Below are positions 34,690 through 46,482 of a stretch of DNA of 64,000 nucleotides, piece after piece. Source of the DNA: Bemisia tabaci. Taxonomy: Eukaryota > Arthropoda > Insecta > Hemiptera > Aleyrodidae. Positions within the stretch are counted from its first letter, which is position 1. Every line of letters begins with the position of its first letter. The position numbers and the translations under genes are program-made. The stretch lies in assembly GCF_918797505.1 (NCBI RefSeq), contig NC_092793.1, positions 45,496,243 through 45,560,242 of the forward strand. Direction: 5' to 3'. The notes beneath the pieces are model-generated. The model had not been told where the DNA came from and ran no database searches. It saw only the letters and a program-made list of their open reading frames with translations.

Positions 34690-36406
34690 AAAGTGTGAGT
34701 ATTGCTAGTTAAAATTAGTCAAATAACGAAAACACAAAGTCAATACATTTGTATAATTTGTGTTTTATCAAATTAGTGTCAAGTGTACATGTTAATATAT
34801 TGCTCAGGAGTTGATTTCCGAATGAAAAGGGAACATGTAACGTGGTGCTTTGAATTCATATCTATTGTCGGTAGCGAACTTCATTTTGTTTCTTTGAAGC
34901 GTCTCTCTGCAATTTGATCGCTGGTTTGTGGGTTGCACCGCTGCAAATCCACGAGGAGGTCTGGCTTGCCGTAAAAAAGCTCAACCTGCAGACAGGTGAA
35001 ATCTGATTTTTTTCAAAAGATTTTTAAGTTGAGTTCAGAGCTTTTAAGGACCAAACTCGCGGCATTCAGGCCCCGGACGTGAATGAAAGTTGTGTAACGA
35101 TAGTGAAGGTTACTTTTTTGCGAACTCAAGGAAGAGTAAAATTGATGCAGGGAGCTTACATTTAGTCCAAGTCTAAGACCGGGTTCCGTAGTACAGATTT
35201 TTTTTAATTTTCATTTTTATGTTAAATCAAAATCAAGAGACGGTCAAACAGCGAAACTTTATCATTTTTAGGCAGTACGGGTCCAACTTTAATTTGCCTT
35301 TTAATTTAAAGTAGCAAGAATCTCTAGAATTTTTTTTGAAAAATATATATTTGTCAAAAATATGTCATTATGCGGAGCTATTTGAGCTGCGAAGTAGAAT
35401 TCAAGCCCCAAGTTTGCTCCTCACGGATTATCCATACAAATACGCTAATACGAGTGTTGTAGGTTATTAAAATCAATGTAAGGTCCATGTGAAGTAACGG
35501 ATCATGAACGGAATAACGTGTCATTCAACAGAATGAACTCTGCAGACTCATTAGATACACTTCTTAGTTTCTTAGGGAAACGGGGGGGGGGGGGGCGCTA
35601 AACTTATGAATTTTTAATGAAATAGCTTTGATCTCCCTCCCCATCGCGATTAAGACGTCAGATGAGAAGAAAGTTGTCATGGACCAAGTGTGACTTCCAA
35701 AGTGATCTTTGGTGGGAGTATATTTTACTAATTTTCGTCGATATTTTCCGTCAAATTTATCTTTGAAAGCGAAAAAAATTAATATTTTGTGTTTCATTCT
35801 GTTACAGGTGAGTCTTCACATCTCTTCTCTCTTTCCGTTTCACAGAAATGTGATGTAACTTGAGCCCCAGGCTTTCCGTAAGTCATGCAAGTTTATCAAA
35901 ATGTAATACGTAAATATCAAAGTTCTATCTCAGTAAATATTATCACTCGTGTGTAGTATCGAAGCATAGGTATTTTACATGTACCACAGTAATGTCGGTT
36001 TACGCCTTACGAATGTACCAAATGGAATTTTTTTACGCAGAGACCACCGAGGCACGATTTCCATCGTCGCGGGGCACGCGTGGAAATTAGATTGCGATTG
36101 TTCCGGGTCAAGATAATTTTTTTTCGGGAAGAGAAAATCTTTGCAATATTAACAAAGATAGTTCCAAATGTTATTCTTAAAAAAATTCAGAGGTGGAGCT
36201 GCCCGATGAGTCGGACTACATTTAGCTATAAGGAATACTACAATTTCAGGCCCATCCGTATAAACAATCATGTGCATAAGGATACTAATGGTATAAACGT
36301 TGTTCTAAATTGAACCAGAATTTTTAGCTCCTTATTGCAAAACGTAATCTAATTTTATGATAACACTATTATGTAACATTCGTTGCAAACTTACCCCAAA
36401 ATTTTT

Positions 36407-36493
36407 TAAAGTATACTTTTTCTAGCTACTCACCAAACTGATTCGGATTGAATTTAATTGGCGAGTTGCTAGAAAAAGTTATTTTTCAAAAAA
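36407..36493. repeat. Short hairpin
   Basis: TTTTTAAAGTATACTTTTTCTAGC...ACTCACCA is mirrored by TGGCGAGTTGCTAGAAAAAGTTATTTTTCAAAAA. The loop is a 20-25 nt TTCGGATTGAATTT-containing stretch. Confidence 0.6.
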
Positions 36494-36975
36494 TGGAGCT
36501 CAATTTTACACCATGGGCCACTAAGTAAGGTATAAATTAAAGCACAAAAACGCAATAATTCATTTCTTCACAATTTCACGAGGAAAATGAAGAACAAAAA
36601 GGGAAGTCCAGAAATCAACTCCTTTACAAGACGCAAGCGGTCATAATTTATATTTTTTAATGGCAAAAGTTCGAATGCTGTCATTTTGTCATTGTAACTT
36701 CCATTTGATGTTTGTAGAAAGTGCTCGTTACTATCTCGCTCAGGGGTTGATTTCCGAACATCTCGCTGTGTAAATTGTTGTCTACGTAAAATTTTGAAGA
36801 GAAAACTAGTGACTCTTTTAATAGACTTGTCTGGTGGCCCAGTGTCAAAGTTTTTAGGTTTACTTCTCCTCCTGCAGAAGGAAACTATTTTTTTTTCTCT
36901 ATATACCATCTAATCCATGATCTTCAAAAATTCCAGTATGAACCCAAGTTTTTAACCAATTTCACCTTGTAATAA

Positions 36976-37130
36976 ATCGATTACCATTAGACTCTCTTGC
37001 CTTTAATTTCTAACCAATCAAAAATTTATAAAAGTTATAAAGTATAAAAGTGGCTTTATACATACATACATAGATCGATTACCACCAGACTCTCATGCCT
37101 TTAAATTTCTAACCAATCAAAAAGTTGTCA
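36976..37130 (+). repeat. Direct repeat, two copies about 98 bp apart
   Basis: ATCGATTACCATTAGACTCTC (from about 36,977) and ATCGATTACCACCAGACTCTC (from about 37,075) are followed in both copies by TGCCTTTAAATTTCTAACCAATCAAAAA, with one base missing in the first. A local tandem duplication, non-coding. Confidence 0.75.
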
Positions 37131-37389
37131 TTCAAACTTCGATCGTAGTAATTTCGTGCATCGCTTAACAGGGTCTCTCAAAGACCACACATCAACCAAA
37201 GTCAAGAGTACGAGGTCCTTGCGTAGCTTCTCAACTGGATCGAGCATACTTATCGAAAAGTTTTTTTTTCCTCTTCCCGTGGCTGAAGCATAACTAACAT
37301 GGAGCTTGACCGCTGGAGTCACCAACTCATCACGAGTCGAATGATATAAGGCGGTGGAGGCCGTGCCAGGTTATTCAATAACGGCTCTC

Positions 37390-37470
37390 CGCCTAAAAGT
37401 AACTACATAATGTCAGTAACTGCATAATATCGATGACTGCAGTATATCAGTTGCTGCATAATCTCAGTTT
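37390..37470 (+). repeat. Four short tandem words
   Basis: ACATAATGTCAGTAACT, GCATAATATCGATGACT, GCAGTATATCAGTTGCT and GCATAATCTCAG follow one another at about 17-base spacing. A minisatellite-like run. Confidence 0.6.
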
Positions 37471-39229
37471 TCGGGTCTGGTTAGTCTAGTTTTCCTCCGC
37501 TACGTTATGCATGCCCTAGCGAATGCGAAACTGACCTGTGGATTGATTTTATTTTCATGCCTGATTGTTAGATCTTTATCGAATGATCTCGACCGATAAA
37601 ACCCATCAATTACCAGGAGAGTGGGAAGAAAAAGGTCGTCGCATTGAAGAATAGCCTATCTTTCAAAATTGTTTAAGATTGGGAAGTTTTTCGATTTTGT
37701 AATAAACGCTTTTAAGCATAGTCTTTAACGAGGGCCGACCCTAACTTTAAAAAAAAAACCCAAAATTTGCACCAAGGTAAATGAATTATCATCAGAAAGA
37801 TTAATTGTGTCCTTTATTTTTTTTCCCTCTGATCGGTTTTGTTTTCTCCTTTGGTCCTATTTATCGGTTTCCACAACGATTTTAATATTGTCACGTGTGA
37901 TTGAGTGACATCACAAGAAAGAGGATTATTGTCTCAAAATATTTTTTCTTCTTCAAGATGGGTGACAAGTATGCAGTAATGAAATCTATCGTTGTGGCTA
38001 AAAATTATTTCATCGTCGACTCAAGAGTGCAAACCCATCATCGGGGTACCTCTTTGCAGAACTTTTTTAATTTATGTTGACTTTTTTAATTTTGTCACTA
38101 TTCGGATTTTTTTTCTGGATTGATTGTCTCCAAGCCGGATCAGGAAATCTCCAAATTATTTTTGCAATCTTAGAATAGCTGCAAGCTCGGGGAATAGGAA
38201 TGCCATTGAATTTTAAATTCAAATCTCTGTGGCCAGTAGCCAACCCAAATCTTGGTTTCAACTCTGTATCACGAGACGACAACTGCGACCTGGTAGATCT
38301 GTGAATGAATCAAAATCCAACACAATGATTCTTCACGATGCACAGCTTGCCGCATCCGGCGCAAGTTGGTCGATGCAACACGACAATAAAAATAACCTCG
38401 TTCGACATAAATTGCGTGTTCGACGCTTATTGTTAGTTATCACTGACACCTCCACTCCTTTCCTAGGTCTGAAACGAAGCCATACCGCAGGCACAAGGAA
38501 TAGCGACTTATCATCCTCATCATGTTTTCGATTTCTTCCGAGAAACTTTTGCCTACCACAAATTGACTAATCACGCCTGAGCATTACACTCCGCGCATAC
38601 CCGATTCATTTCCCCCGTTTCTCATTTTTCGTGGAATTTAGAAAAACGGTCTTCCGGTAAAATCGACGCATTTTCAAACGCAACAGCACGTTTCGGATAG
38701 TTGAGTTTAAATCTCTCTACACGCAACGCAGACCACCTTTAATACTCTCATCGGGAAATGCTTACGTACAGATAAAGATCCCATAAAGACCTTAGACGTT
38801 TTGTGTTAGAAACAACAAAATGTTTCCGTTTTTTTCTTGGTTTTTTTTTACACGATTCTGAACAACCAATGAGAGCGCAACTCCCAATTTTAGGATAGAA
38901 AACAGCGTTGCTTTCTTGAACAACATAAAAACGACTTGCTTTGAGCACGTTGCAGTTGTTGTACAACAATGTTGCTTCAGGGGTTCCCAAATTTTGTGCG
39001 TGAAAATAAGCTCCGCCCCCACAACACAAAACAAATTCGAACAAAATGCGATTATTGCTTGTTTTCACAACATGTTGCGAGTGTTGCCTCCGAACAAAAA
39101 ACGACTTTTTTTTAACTTGAGATCCATGTTAAGTGTTCTGTTCAGGTGTTTTTAAAATCAGCGATCGTTCGAACTTCAGAACGTCAGTGATTCCACGTTG
39201 CTTGAAACGACGTTAAAAAATCGCGGATT

Positions 39230-39480
39230 TTGCATGGGCTTTAGGAAGCCTCGGCAACGATGCCGTCAGAACAGGTTTGTTGCGCGCGCCGCCGTGAGTA
39301 AAAGTTCATTGTCAGAGGAAGGGGGAGAGGGAGAATGAAAGCGAAGCGGAGATAGACCGGATCAGCTGCGATGAGCACGGATGTGGACGGTGTCCGCCGG
39401 TCGCGTCGTCGTCGTCATCATCGGTGGCGCAACGGTCTGCATCGATGACGGCACCGGCTCGCTCCTAGGTGCGTTTTTCA
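39230..39480 (+). promoter_or_regulatory. CpG-rich patch, possible first exon or promoter area
   Basis: This patch is rich in CG dinucleotides (TTGCGCGCGCCGCCG, GGTCGCGTCGTCGTCGTC) in an AT-rich setting. ATGCCGTCAGAACAG at 39,260-39,274 is followed by GTTTGT and would splice in phase to the exon at 48,649, which needs an upstream Met exon. CTCCTAGGTGCGT near 39,465 is another donor-like site. Both are weak guesses: the intron would be 9.4 kb, and the GTTTGT donor is not optimal. Confidence 0.15.
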
Positions 39481-40030
39481 ATGCAACAACTGTCCAACGA
39501 AAATAGACTACGTCCATCGCGCACCATTGGCAGACGTTTTTTTGCTGATTCCCCGACGTTTATAAACATTGGCTAATGGCTTTATTGGTTGCTAATGCAT
39601 CCGCTCCCTATCTGTGCTAAGAAGAGCAGGGACAAAGAAAGACCCTCTATTGCTATCCTGGCAATGGAAGAAGCTTTTACTTTCGGGACTCCAACATTCA
39701 ACTGTTGACTAACCTATTAAGTGGATGCTGAACAATGTGTCGGGTTCTTCGTTTCGCAAAGATTGGCGAACTTGTTTGGTTCATTGCGCCACCCGTAGCT
39801 CATCATCTATCTAGCAGGTAGGTCAGCAGCCAAAAAATGGGTGCTGCAGGGCTTTAGCTTCCTTATAGTTGTCCAATGGGAAGTTTTGAATTCCCGAAAG
39901 TAAAAGTTAAACGACAGAAAAGCTCCTTATCAATGGGGTCTGGGGGGCATAGAGAAGCACTCCATCAATGAGATCTGAAAGATTTCCTTAGCTTCAAGGG
40001 CGGGGGATGGGTTGCGGAGGGACTTTGTCA

Positions 40031-40205
40031 ACTCCAAAAGGAGGAGTTTACGGGCCTTCTAGGAATAATTTTAAAAAAATGAGTGTCCTCACGAGTAATT
40101 TTAAGCTATTCCGGAAGTCAAAAAGAAGGAGTTCATGGACCTTCCAGGAATAATTTGAAATAATCGAGTGGCCTCACTAGTAATTTTAAGCTATTCTGAC
40201 CAAAG
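40031..40205 (+). repeat. Tandem duplication of about 92 bp
   Basis: Both units contain AAGGAGGAGTTTACGGGCC or AAGAAGGAGTTCATGGACC, then CTT(C)CAGGAATAATTT, GAGTG.CCTCAC.AGTAA and TTTTAAGCTATTC. They are head to tail with no coding frame. Confidence 0.8.
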
Positions 40206-40479
40206 AAGCGATTAATGAACTTATTTAACAAAATCCCTCACATATTATGGAGGGATCGAGCCAGAGCCCCCGACTTTCCTAAGTTCCATCTTTTCAGAGA
40301 GTGGACCAGTGATACCTTACCTAATTTTACATCTATGTTAACATCTCAAATATCCGTGGCATGCAAGAGAGCTCCATCATTGACCATACATGAGCCGTAG
40401 CTACGGAATGCAACAAAATCACTGAAGCAGGCGGGTGTTGATTTCCCCACGGCAGCGGATTAAAATCATTTCTGACGTG

Positions 40480-40800
40480 ATTTTGAGGCCACTTTTCCGA
40501 GAACCTTGACACAGACTCCAGATCCGCGGCCGAAGACTCGGAGAGTTTCCTCGGCGGCATTGCGTCAACATCGCCACGCCAGTCGCCGCACGCAGTGGAT
40601 CGAGTCAATCCGAGAGGTCGGAATGAAATTTTTGATTAAAACTCCAAAGTTTGATGTTTATTTTGTCCCATGTTACATTTTGAGGGGTGCTTTCAGAAGA
40701 AAATTTCATGAAGAAACCGACGAAACAACCTTTAAAACCTCAAAGTCTTGTAGGAACGGAGTTATTAGCTTTTAAAGTTCTCGAGCTCGATTCGCGTAAC
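40480..40800 (+). repeat. Family D repeat, copy 3
   Basis: TTTGATGTTTATTTTGTCCC, ATGTTACATTTTGAGGGG, TTTCAGAAGAAAATTTCATG and GAAGAAACCGACGAAAC align with 26,380-26,470 in the same order. The right part (TTATTAGCTTTTAAAGTTCT) aligns with 26,490-26,515. The GC-rich left part is only loosely similar. Confidence 0.6.
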
Positions 40801-41249
40801 GCCATGAAAAGCTCGTGCATTTAATTTACTTGAATGGGCCTGGGGCAAACTTCAGCTAGAGCAAAAAATAACAGTTTCTACTAACAGAAACTGACTCATA
40901 AATCACGATGAGCGCATCGGAAAAGTCTGGAATACACTCCCGCCTTCAAAATCTGCGTGAGAAACATACATTGATTTAAGCTTCCCGCTTCAAAAACGAT
41001 ACTACGGTGCAGGTGAACATTCCCAAGAGGAGTCGTTCCATCTAACCCCTTGCGCACTAAGATGCTACGCAATATTCGACATAGTCCACCCCAAAATAAG
41101 GTCACCTGCAGACAAGATCTGAAGATCCGAACAATAAAAGATCGTCAGGTGGTTTTTCTTCAAAACCTTGCGTGACGCAATGTAAAATTCGGAAATAAAC
41201 TCCCATACGTGGTTATGAACAACACAAATCAATCAGAAGTTAAAGTGCG

Positions 41250-41480
41250 CAAATGTCGTCATTTATGTTGCCAAATTTCCTCCCGTAAAATATTGTTTTT
41301 TAAAGAAATTCGTGAATATTTTTCCTTAAATATGTCAGATACTGTCGATCAAATTGCGAATGACACTCTCTGAAAAATTGGGGGAAATATGTCCACAAGT
41401 CTCCCTGAAAATTCGTATTTTATCAAAGGAGATTTGGCAATGCCTGAAGGCTCATACGTCATTTTTCCAAAGCGCGGCAG
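41250..41480. mobile_element. Family A MITE, diverged copy
   Basis: Right end inverted CTGCCGCGCTTTGGAAAAATG, then TATGAGCCTTCAGGCATTGCC. The left end is eroded but keeps TTGCCAAATTTCCTCC. The interior GTGAATATTTTTCCTTAAA and GTCAGATACTG matches the family. Confidence 0.65.
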
Positions 41481-41936
41481 AGCAGGTGGCCTGTGGCCAA
41501 CTTCCGGACTGGGCGTGGAGACAATGACAGTGGTCCAGCGCAGCATCATTGGTCCGTCGAGGAATCCTGGGTTCTTCTGCGTCCCCGTGAGGCCGCAATA
41601 AGCCGCCAACTTCCAAGTCCGCGATGCCATAATAACTGGTCTCCCCCTCCCCCCTCCGCATGACAACCCGCGCCAAAGTCCACTGCCCCCTGCCCCCTGT
41701 CGAGATGCTCGTCAATCGTGCAGGAGAAATCCGATTGCCCCAATGATGCAACCATCGTGTCGTTTCCGTTCGAAGGTGCGCGGATCTTCCCCTGGTTCTT
41801 TTCAAGGTGATTTTTGATAGTCCCTAGTCGAAGTCTGGAGATGATTCAATCGGTCAGTGGGCTGATTATTGCAATGGACCGAAAAAGCTATCGACATAGA
41901 AGACAAAGAGAAAATAGACTAATCTGATTAATAGCG
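41481..41936. other. Intergenic, no gene recognised
   Basis: A GC-rich stretch (41,490-41,800) opens frames on both strands. The sequence shows no domain, and the frames overlap the adjacent MITE. I do not support a gene. Confidence 0.4.
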
Positions 41937-42138
41937 GTGGAGAAAAGGTGCTGGGTCTACATTTCGCGGGGAATACAAAGCCGAGAAGTTTCCAAAAATT
42001 CCAATTAGAGTCAAGAAATTTTAACCCTTATGATTCTAATTTTTTTTTTAAAAAATTTTGATCCAATTGTAATTTTTAAAAACTTCTCGGCTTTTTTTTC
42101 CCCGCGAAATGGTGTAGACCTAGCACCACTTTCTCCAC
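41937..42138. mobile_element. Foldback MITE with GTGGAGAAA ends
   Basis: The left arm GTGGAGAAAAGGTGCTGGGT, CTACATTTCGCGGGGAA and AAGCCGAGAAGTTT is mirrored on the right by GTGGAGAAAGTGGTGCTAGG, CATTTCGCGGGGAA and AAGCCGAGAAGTTTTT. Arms are about 75 bp, with an AT-rich centre. Non-coding. Confidence 0.8.
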
Positions 42139-42351
42139 TCTGTTACATACAGTTTCGGGACATATTTTCAGTGTTTTTTCTCGTCTGACCAATAGACTAC
42201 TATGATTTGACTAATCAACCCTATGTCCCTCGCTTCGACCGAGCGAGATTGACGAAACTACTGTGTGCAACTAATTGTGCTCCTAAGCCGCTCAAATTGC
42301 CATCACGCTCATTGAAGACGAACTCGGCCGGATGAGAGATACGTAAATAGT

Positions 42352-42471
42352 GGCAGATCCAGCAAGTTGGCAACATAGCTTTCTCTCCATTTAAACTTAT
42401 GGGAATGAATCGATTCATTTCCATAAGTTTAAATGGAGAGAAAGCTATGTTGCCAACTTGCTGGATCCGCC
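42352..42471. mobile_element. Near-perfect 56-bp-arm hairpin element
   Basis: Arms 42,352-42,407 and 42,416-42,471 pair at 54 of 56 positions around the 8-nt spacer AATCGATT. Ends are GGCAGATCCAGCAAGTTGG on the left and GGCGGATCCAGCAAGTTGG inverted on the right. It is a young copy of the family represented by the diverged element at 6,635-6,789. Confidence 0.85.
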
Positions 42472-43753
42472 TCTGCTTGCACCGAGGAGAATAATCAACG
42501 TGTGTTTATTGCGTGGATGGATTGAGCTTAAGTGACATAACTACTGCGCGCAACTATTCGTGTTCTGAAGCCGCTCAAATTGTCTTCTAGCTTATTGAAG
42601 GCTAACTCGACAGAATGAGATACGCAGTGAGCTAGTGAGCAGTGAAGTGAGTAATCCGTATGTATTCCTTGGCTTCGTACGGTTATTTTTTTTTTTTCAT
42701 TTATTCGTCAGCATTATTCTCGTTATCGTCATTATTATTACGAACTATAGACTCTAAAAATTCTGAGGAAAAAAGTTCATTGCAAGGAATTTTGCAACGT
42801 CCGAAGTTCACCATTAAGTTGCTGATGGAAAAAAATTGCATTTCTTAATTGCAACGTTTCGCAAGATTATGGTTTATTTTTTCAAACAGAAATTAACTAA
42901 AATTTCCAGAATACATTTTTCGGCGGTACTCTTTTGAAAAAATTTAACTTGAGAAGAGAATTGGAACTTTGCAATCGGCGGCAGACATTTTTTTCGACTT
43001 CAGCCATCGATATGGCGTTTCTCTTCAGCACTTTTAATTTCTTACGCGACGCAGCGAGTACTATTATCGCACCGTTACGCGTTCCGTCGGGGCGGGCATT
43101 AACTTTACAGGATTTTAACGTCGATGACGTCAGGTGGCATCGGCAGACATGATTGAATCACCGATTGGATCACTGATGCATAATATGTGATCTAGACGCT
43201 GATTCGGCGTCGCGATGAGCGGTGGGTCGATTGACTGGAGCGCGTAATAAATTAGTCATGTCGATCGCCGAACTCACCGTCGTAGAATCAGCTGAGTCAG
43301 GACGTCAGATTAAGACGGTAAATGGTTAACGTCTCCGTGACCCCCTTCAGCAATGGGCTCCCACGCTGATTTTTTTAAAAAAAATAATGAAGTTAAGCAA
43401 ATGATTTGTACTGAGAGTAAAGACAATACGAATCCATTTCTGATTGGTTCCCGTATTTTAGGCCTCCACAGTGTCACAAACGGGAATAAAGATTACATTT
43501 TCACCAATTGCAAATATTGTAAAGTGGAATGGACCGGAGAAGTAGGGGCACGGCAAGGAACAAACGGAATGAGAGAGGGAACGAACGTAGGAATTCGGGA
43601 ATGAGTGGATAAAAGATTACGAAAAACGTTTCCCGTTTGTAACATCCATGAGCCGCGTTGTCTCAAACTCTCTCTATAAAGGGAGCCATTTAGCCAATAG
43701 ACTCCAGCATTGACGTACGATTTGCCAAAAACTCTTAATGCGATGCTTCCAAC
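42472..43753. other. Intergenic, no gene recognised
   Basis: AT-rich to about 43,000, then balanced composition. Small frames at 42,934-43,152 and 43,353-43,604 show no domain or splice context. Confidence 0.4.
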
Positions 43754-44022
43754 GTGTTGTTTCTGCCGTGCTAAGGAAAAACTCCGTATGAACCGTCAGG
43801 CGTTGCCAAATTTCCTTTGATAAAACACAAATTTCCTGGTAAACTTAAGAATATTTTCCTTCCAATTTTTCAGATATTTTTGTTCGCAATTCTACCTAAA
43901 GTTCCTGAAAATGCCAAGGAAAAATATTCATGACTGTCCTCGCAAATAAACATTTCAGCAGAGGAAACGTGGCAACTTTCGAATGTACATACGGTGTTTT
44001 TCCTTAGCACGGCAGTGTTGTT
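43754..44022. mobile_element. Family A MITE with 8-bp target duplication
   Basis: GTGTTGTT occurs exactly at 43,754-43,761 and 44,015-44,022. The element between starts TCTGCCGTGCTAAGGAAAAA and ends, inverted, TGCCGTGCTAAGGAAAAACA. The inverted repeats include GTTGCCAAATTTCC against GTTGCCACGTTTCC. The octamer duplication points to hAT-type insertion for this family. Confidence 0.85.
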
Positions 44023-44479
44023 ACGGGTATGTGGCACTGCCAACATGATCTTCGGCCTTCTTCACGGCTGGAGGATGAGAAAAACGCACAAAAATGAACG
44101 AATTTCAAGACCAGTTGAGCACCGGAGAAACATGGACGAGGGGGGAAAGAGAGAAGGGGCGGTGCGAGCTTTATAAACGAAGAGGATCAAGGATGAGGAA
44201 GAACATTGAATAACACCTTGGAGAGAATGCGGAGGAAAGGGTCACGACCGAGGTCACTAAATTCAGTGAAAGTTTAAAGACGCCTCAGACAACTTGCACT
44301 CTCTTTTCATCAAGCGATCCCCTCTCGTCTTTGTATTGAAGCGGGCTTCCGCACTAAAAAAAAATTGCCACAAAACCATTTTATTTGAGAAAAAATTGCC
44401 TTGGGATTGAAGACAACTTTTGACTCAAATTTTTCTTGTTTTTGAAGGAGCAAATTTTCTTGAACAATTTTTACATTGA

Positions 44480-44770
44480 TTTAACTGTGGTTTTTACTTT
44501 CTCGCTCCCCTTGCGGGCAGAGGGAGTATTGTCATCGTCCTCCCCCCCCCCCCAAAAAAAAAGAAAATTGAAATTTTTATGGTTTCTAGGCGTTTTAAGG
44601 TGCCTAGAGCAAAAAATACCATACTTGAAAAAATGTATGTCCGTCCGTCAGGCGTACCTTTTTTCTGTGCACATAACCATATCTCAAAATCTATGTGATC
44701 AATTTCATTCAAAATTTGCATGGAGGGCCACATCTATGGTCTCCTTATGCACGTTAAGTGATTTTTAAGT
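44480..44770 (-). repeat. Dispersed repeat family E, copy 2
   Basis: Read on the minus strand: CACTTAACGTGCATAAGGAG, ACCATAGATGTGGCCCTCC, GATTTTGAGATATGGTTATG, CGCCTGACGGACGG, and an end with AAAAAAAAAGGGGGG-type runs (C12 at 44542-44553 on the plus strand) and CCCGCAAGGGGAGCGAG. It matches 941-1,200. Confidence 0.7.
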
Positions 44771-44806
44771 GTGACAAAATGTTTATTATCAATATTATTT
44801 AGGCAT

Positions 44807-45008
44807 CACTGAAAAAAATAGTTCTGTTCACAAGGCTCCTGCACTTCTTTGGTAACAGTCACAGAAGCTTCCGTTATGAGGACAGAGTACTCTGTTCCGA
44901 CGACTGAAGTTCTGTTCTCACAACAGAAAAATTCTGTAAGTAAAACGAAGAAACTGCAGGAGCTCTGTGAGCAGAAAGTTCTGTCGTCAGCACCATATTT
45001 TTTTCTGT
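44807..45008. mobile_element. Inverted-repeat element with CACTGAAAAAAA ends, TTCTGTT interior
   Basis: Left end CACTGAAAAAAATAGTTCTG, right end inverted CACAGAAAAAAATATGGTGC. Both then reach ACAGAAC, CTGCTCACAGAG and CTCCTGCA-type words. The interior repeats TTCTGTT and ACAGAA in both orientations. Non-coding, 202 bp. Confidence 0.75.
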
Positions 45009-45171
45009 GTAGCTCCGACGTTTATCCGTCATCGACCACCAGTCACCGTGTGGCAAAAAATCGCGTTGACCCCTGAATTTAACTTATCCCTTGCACGAGT
45101 ACATTGCTTCAATTTAGTGCGTAATGGGGGGGGGGGGGTTAAAGTATTCTGTCCCTGTTTACTCTTACAGC

Positions 45172-45727
45172 CAATGGACCACTAGACAAGGTACGAATTT
45201 AAGCGATCTGATACATGTTTCTTAACCAGAATTTCACGTGGAAAACGATTCACACAACGAAAATTACGGAAACCAACTCCTAACGAAGATGTTAACGTTT
45301 TTATTTCACATTGGTTACGAGGAATTTGAACTGCCCGCTCACAAGAAACTCAAAACTCTACGTGAGTCAAATTGCCCACTACAACGGTTTCAGCAAGCTT
45401 CTCAATCGAGCAATGTTCATTTCCCATCATGTGTTGTTCAAACTATTAGCAATTTGCTATAACTGAGCCAAAGCGTCAAGATTAAGGTTGCCAGATTTTT
45501 ATATCGCAAAGACTGTCATGATAACGTTTAGCGCGCGATGTGAATCACGTAGAGCATTGTGTTTTCATGAGCGGGTGGTTTGAATTCGTGCATTAAGAAT
45601 CATTAAATATCTTCGTAAGGAATCAATTTCGGTAATTTTCGTTGTGTGCATCGTGTTTTACGTAAAATTTTGGTAAAGAAACATGTATCAGAATGCTGAA
45701 ATTCGTACCTTATCTAGTGGTCCATTG
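45172..45727. mobile_element. TIR element of 556 bp (family C)
   Basis: Left end CAATGGACCACTAGACAAGG, right end inverted CAATGGACCACTAGATAAGG. The arms continue matched for about 115 bases (GGTACGAATTT, CTGATACATGTTTCTT, CACAACGAAAATTACG). The centre is non-coding apart from a 74-codon frame through the left arm, which I regard as incidental. Confidence 0.8.
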
Positions 45728-46234
45728 AACAGCATGAGCAACTCACTCGTGGTCCACTGTGTTAGTCTTCGCCGTTGATTACCTCCAATCCGCTCAATGA
45801 CTACGATCGCGGATAATCTGGGAGGCAGAGTAAGCCCGATTTTAATCAAGCAGTTGCATAATATACTCTAGTTCCTGCATTTCAAAGACATCAGTTTTTT
45901 TCCCGCCTACTCCCTCCGCCATCGTGTTTTCACGATGCAAGTCATTTTATGGTGACTCACAAAAAGTGGAACAGCTCAATTGTATCGGAGCTAGGATTTT
46001 TTTTCAGGGACCGCAGAAAAATTGCGAACGGTAGTAAGTCGTCCATCTGTAACCCAATTCCGGAGCCACGAAACGTCAAATAATCGTCTCGGAAAGCCAC
46101 TTTGAAATCTTGTAAAAGTTTTTTTTTCGATGTTTTACCATGTATCACACACAGTCTATCAGAATAGATACATTTAAGCTCAAGTTAAACTGAGTAAATT
46201 CAGTACAAATTGTGTCACTGAATGTAGAGTACAT
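45728..46234. other. Intergenic, no gene recognised
   Basis: Balanced to AT-rich sequence with no domain, repeat or splice framework that I recognise. Confidence 0.4.
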
Positions 46235-46479
46235 ACGGAAAAAAAGAGGTAGGGGTTAGGTCCGAACTGTTGGATGATATGGACATTCCCAATTAATTGT
46301 CGTAGTATCCCAATTAATTGTGGTAGTATCCCGATACATTAGGTTACTAACCCAAATGTTGCGGTACTACCCCAACTTGAGTTGCGGTGCTACCAAAATT
46401 ATTTGGAAATGTCTATATCATCCAACAAATTTGGGTAGTAGCACAATTTTAGGGGATAACCCCTGACACTTTTTTCCGT
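46235..46479. mobile_element. Inverted-repeat element with ACGGAAAAAA ends, GGTAGTA interior
   Basis: Left end ACGGAAAAAAAGAGGTAGGG, right end inverted ACGGAAAAAAGTGTCAGGGG. Just inside are GGTTAGG and GGTTATCC, then TTGGATGATAT on both sides. The interior alternates GGTAGTA.CCCAA words in both orientations. Flanks GTACAT and GTAAAT agree at 5 of 6, perhaps an old target duplication. Confidence 0.75.
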
Positions 46480-46482
46480 GTA

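Larger units (their letters stand above)
34690..41249. other. Long intergenic stretch, no gene recognised
   Basis: Small repeats inside are listed separately. A G15 run lies at 35582-35596. The word ATGGGCCACTAAGTAAGGTATAAATT near 36,513 and ATTTCACGAGGAAAATGAAGA near 36,574 resemble the left end of the 45,172 element, so a diverged copy of it probably lies at 36,500-36,900. Small open frames (36,568-36,909, 38,229-38,570, 38,748-39,068) lie in such repeat sequence or lack any domain. Confidence 0.4.

Noticed and set aside
39260..39274. Met exon for gene 1 (ATGCCGTCAGAACAG)
   Set aside because: Phase fits, but the donor is weak, the intron would be 9.4 kb, and a Glu-containing n-region is atypical for a signal peptide. 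Kept only as a weak candidate within the CpG-rich patch.
44436..44768. 110-codon frame resembling the small frame at 951-1,163
   Set aside because: The similarity comes from both lying in dispersed repeat family E. The second copy is frameshifted and the peptide has no domain.
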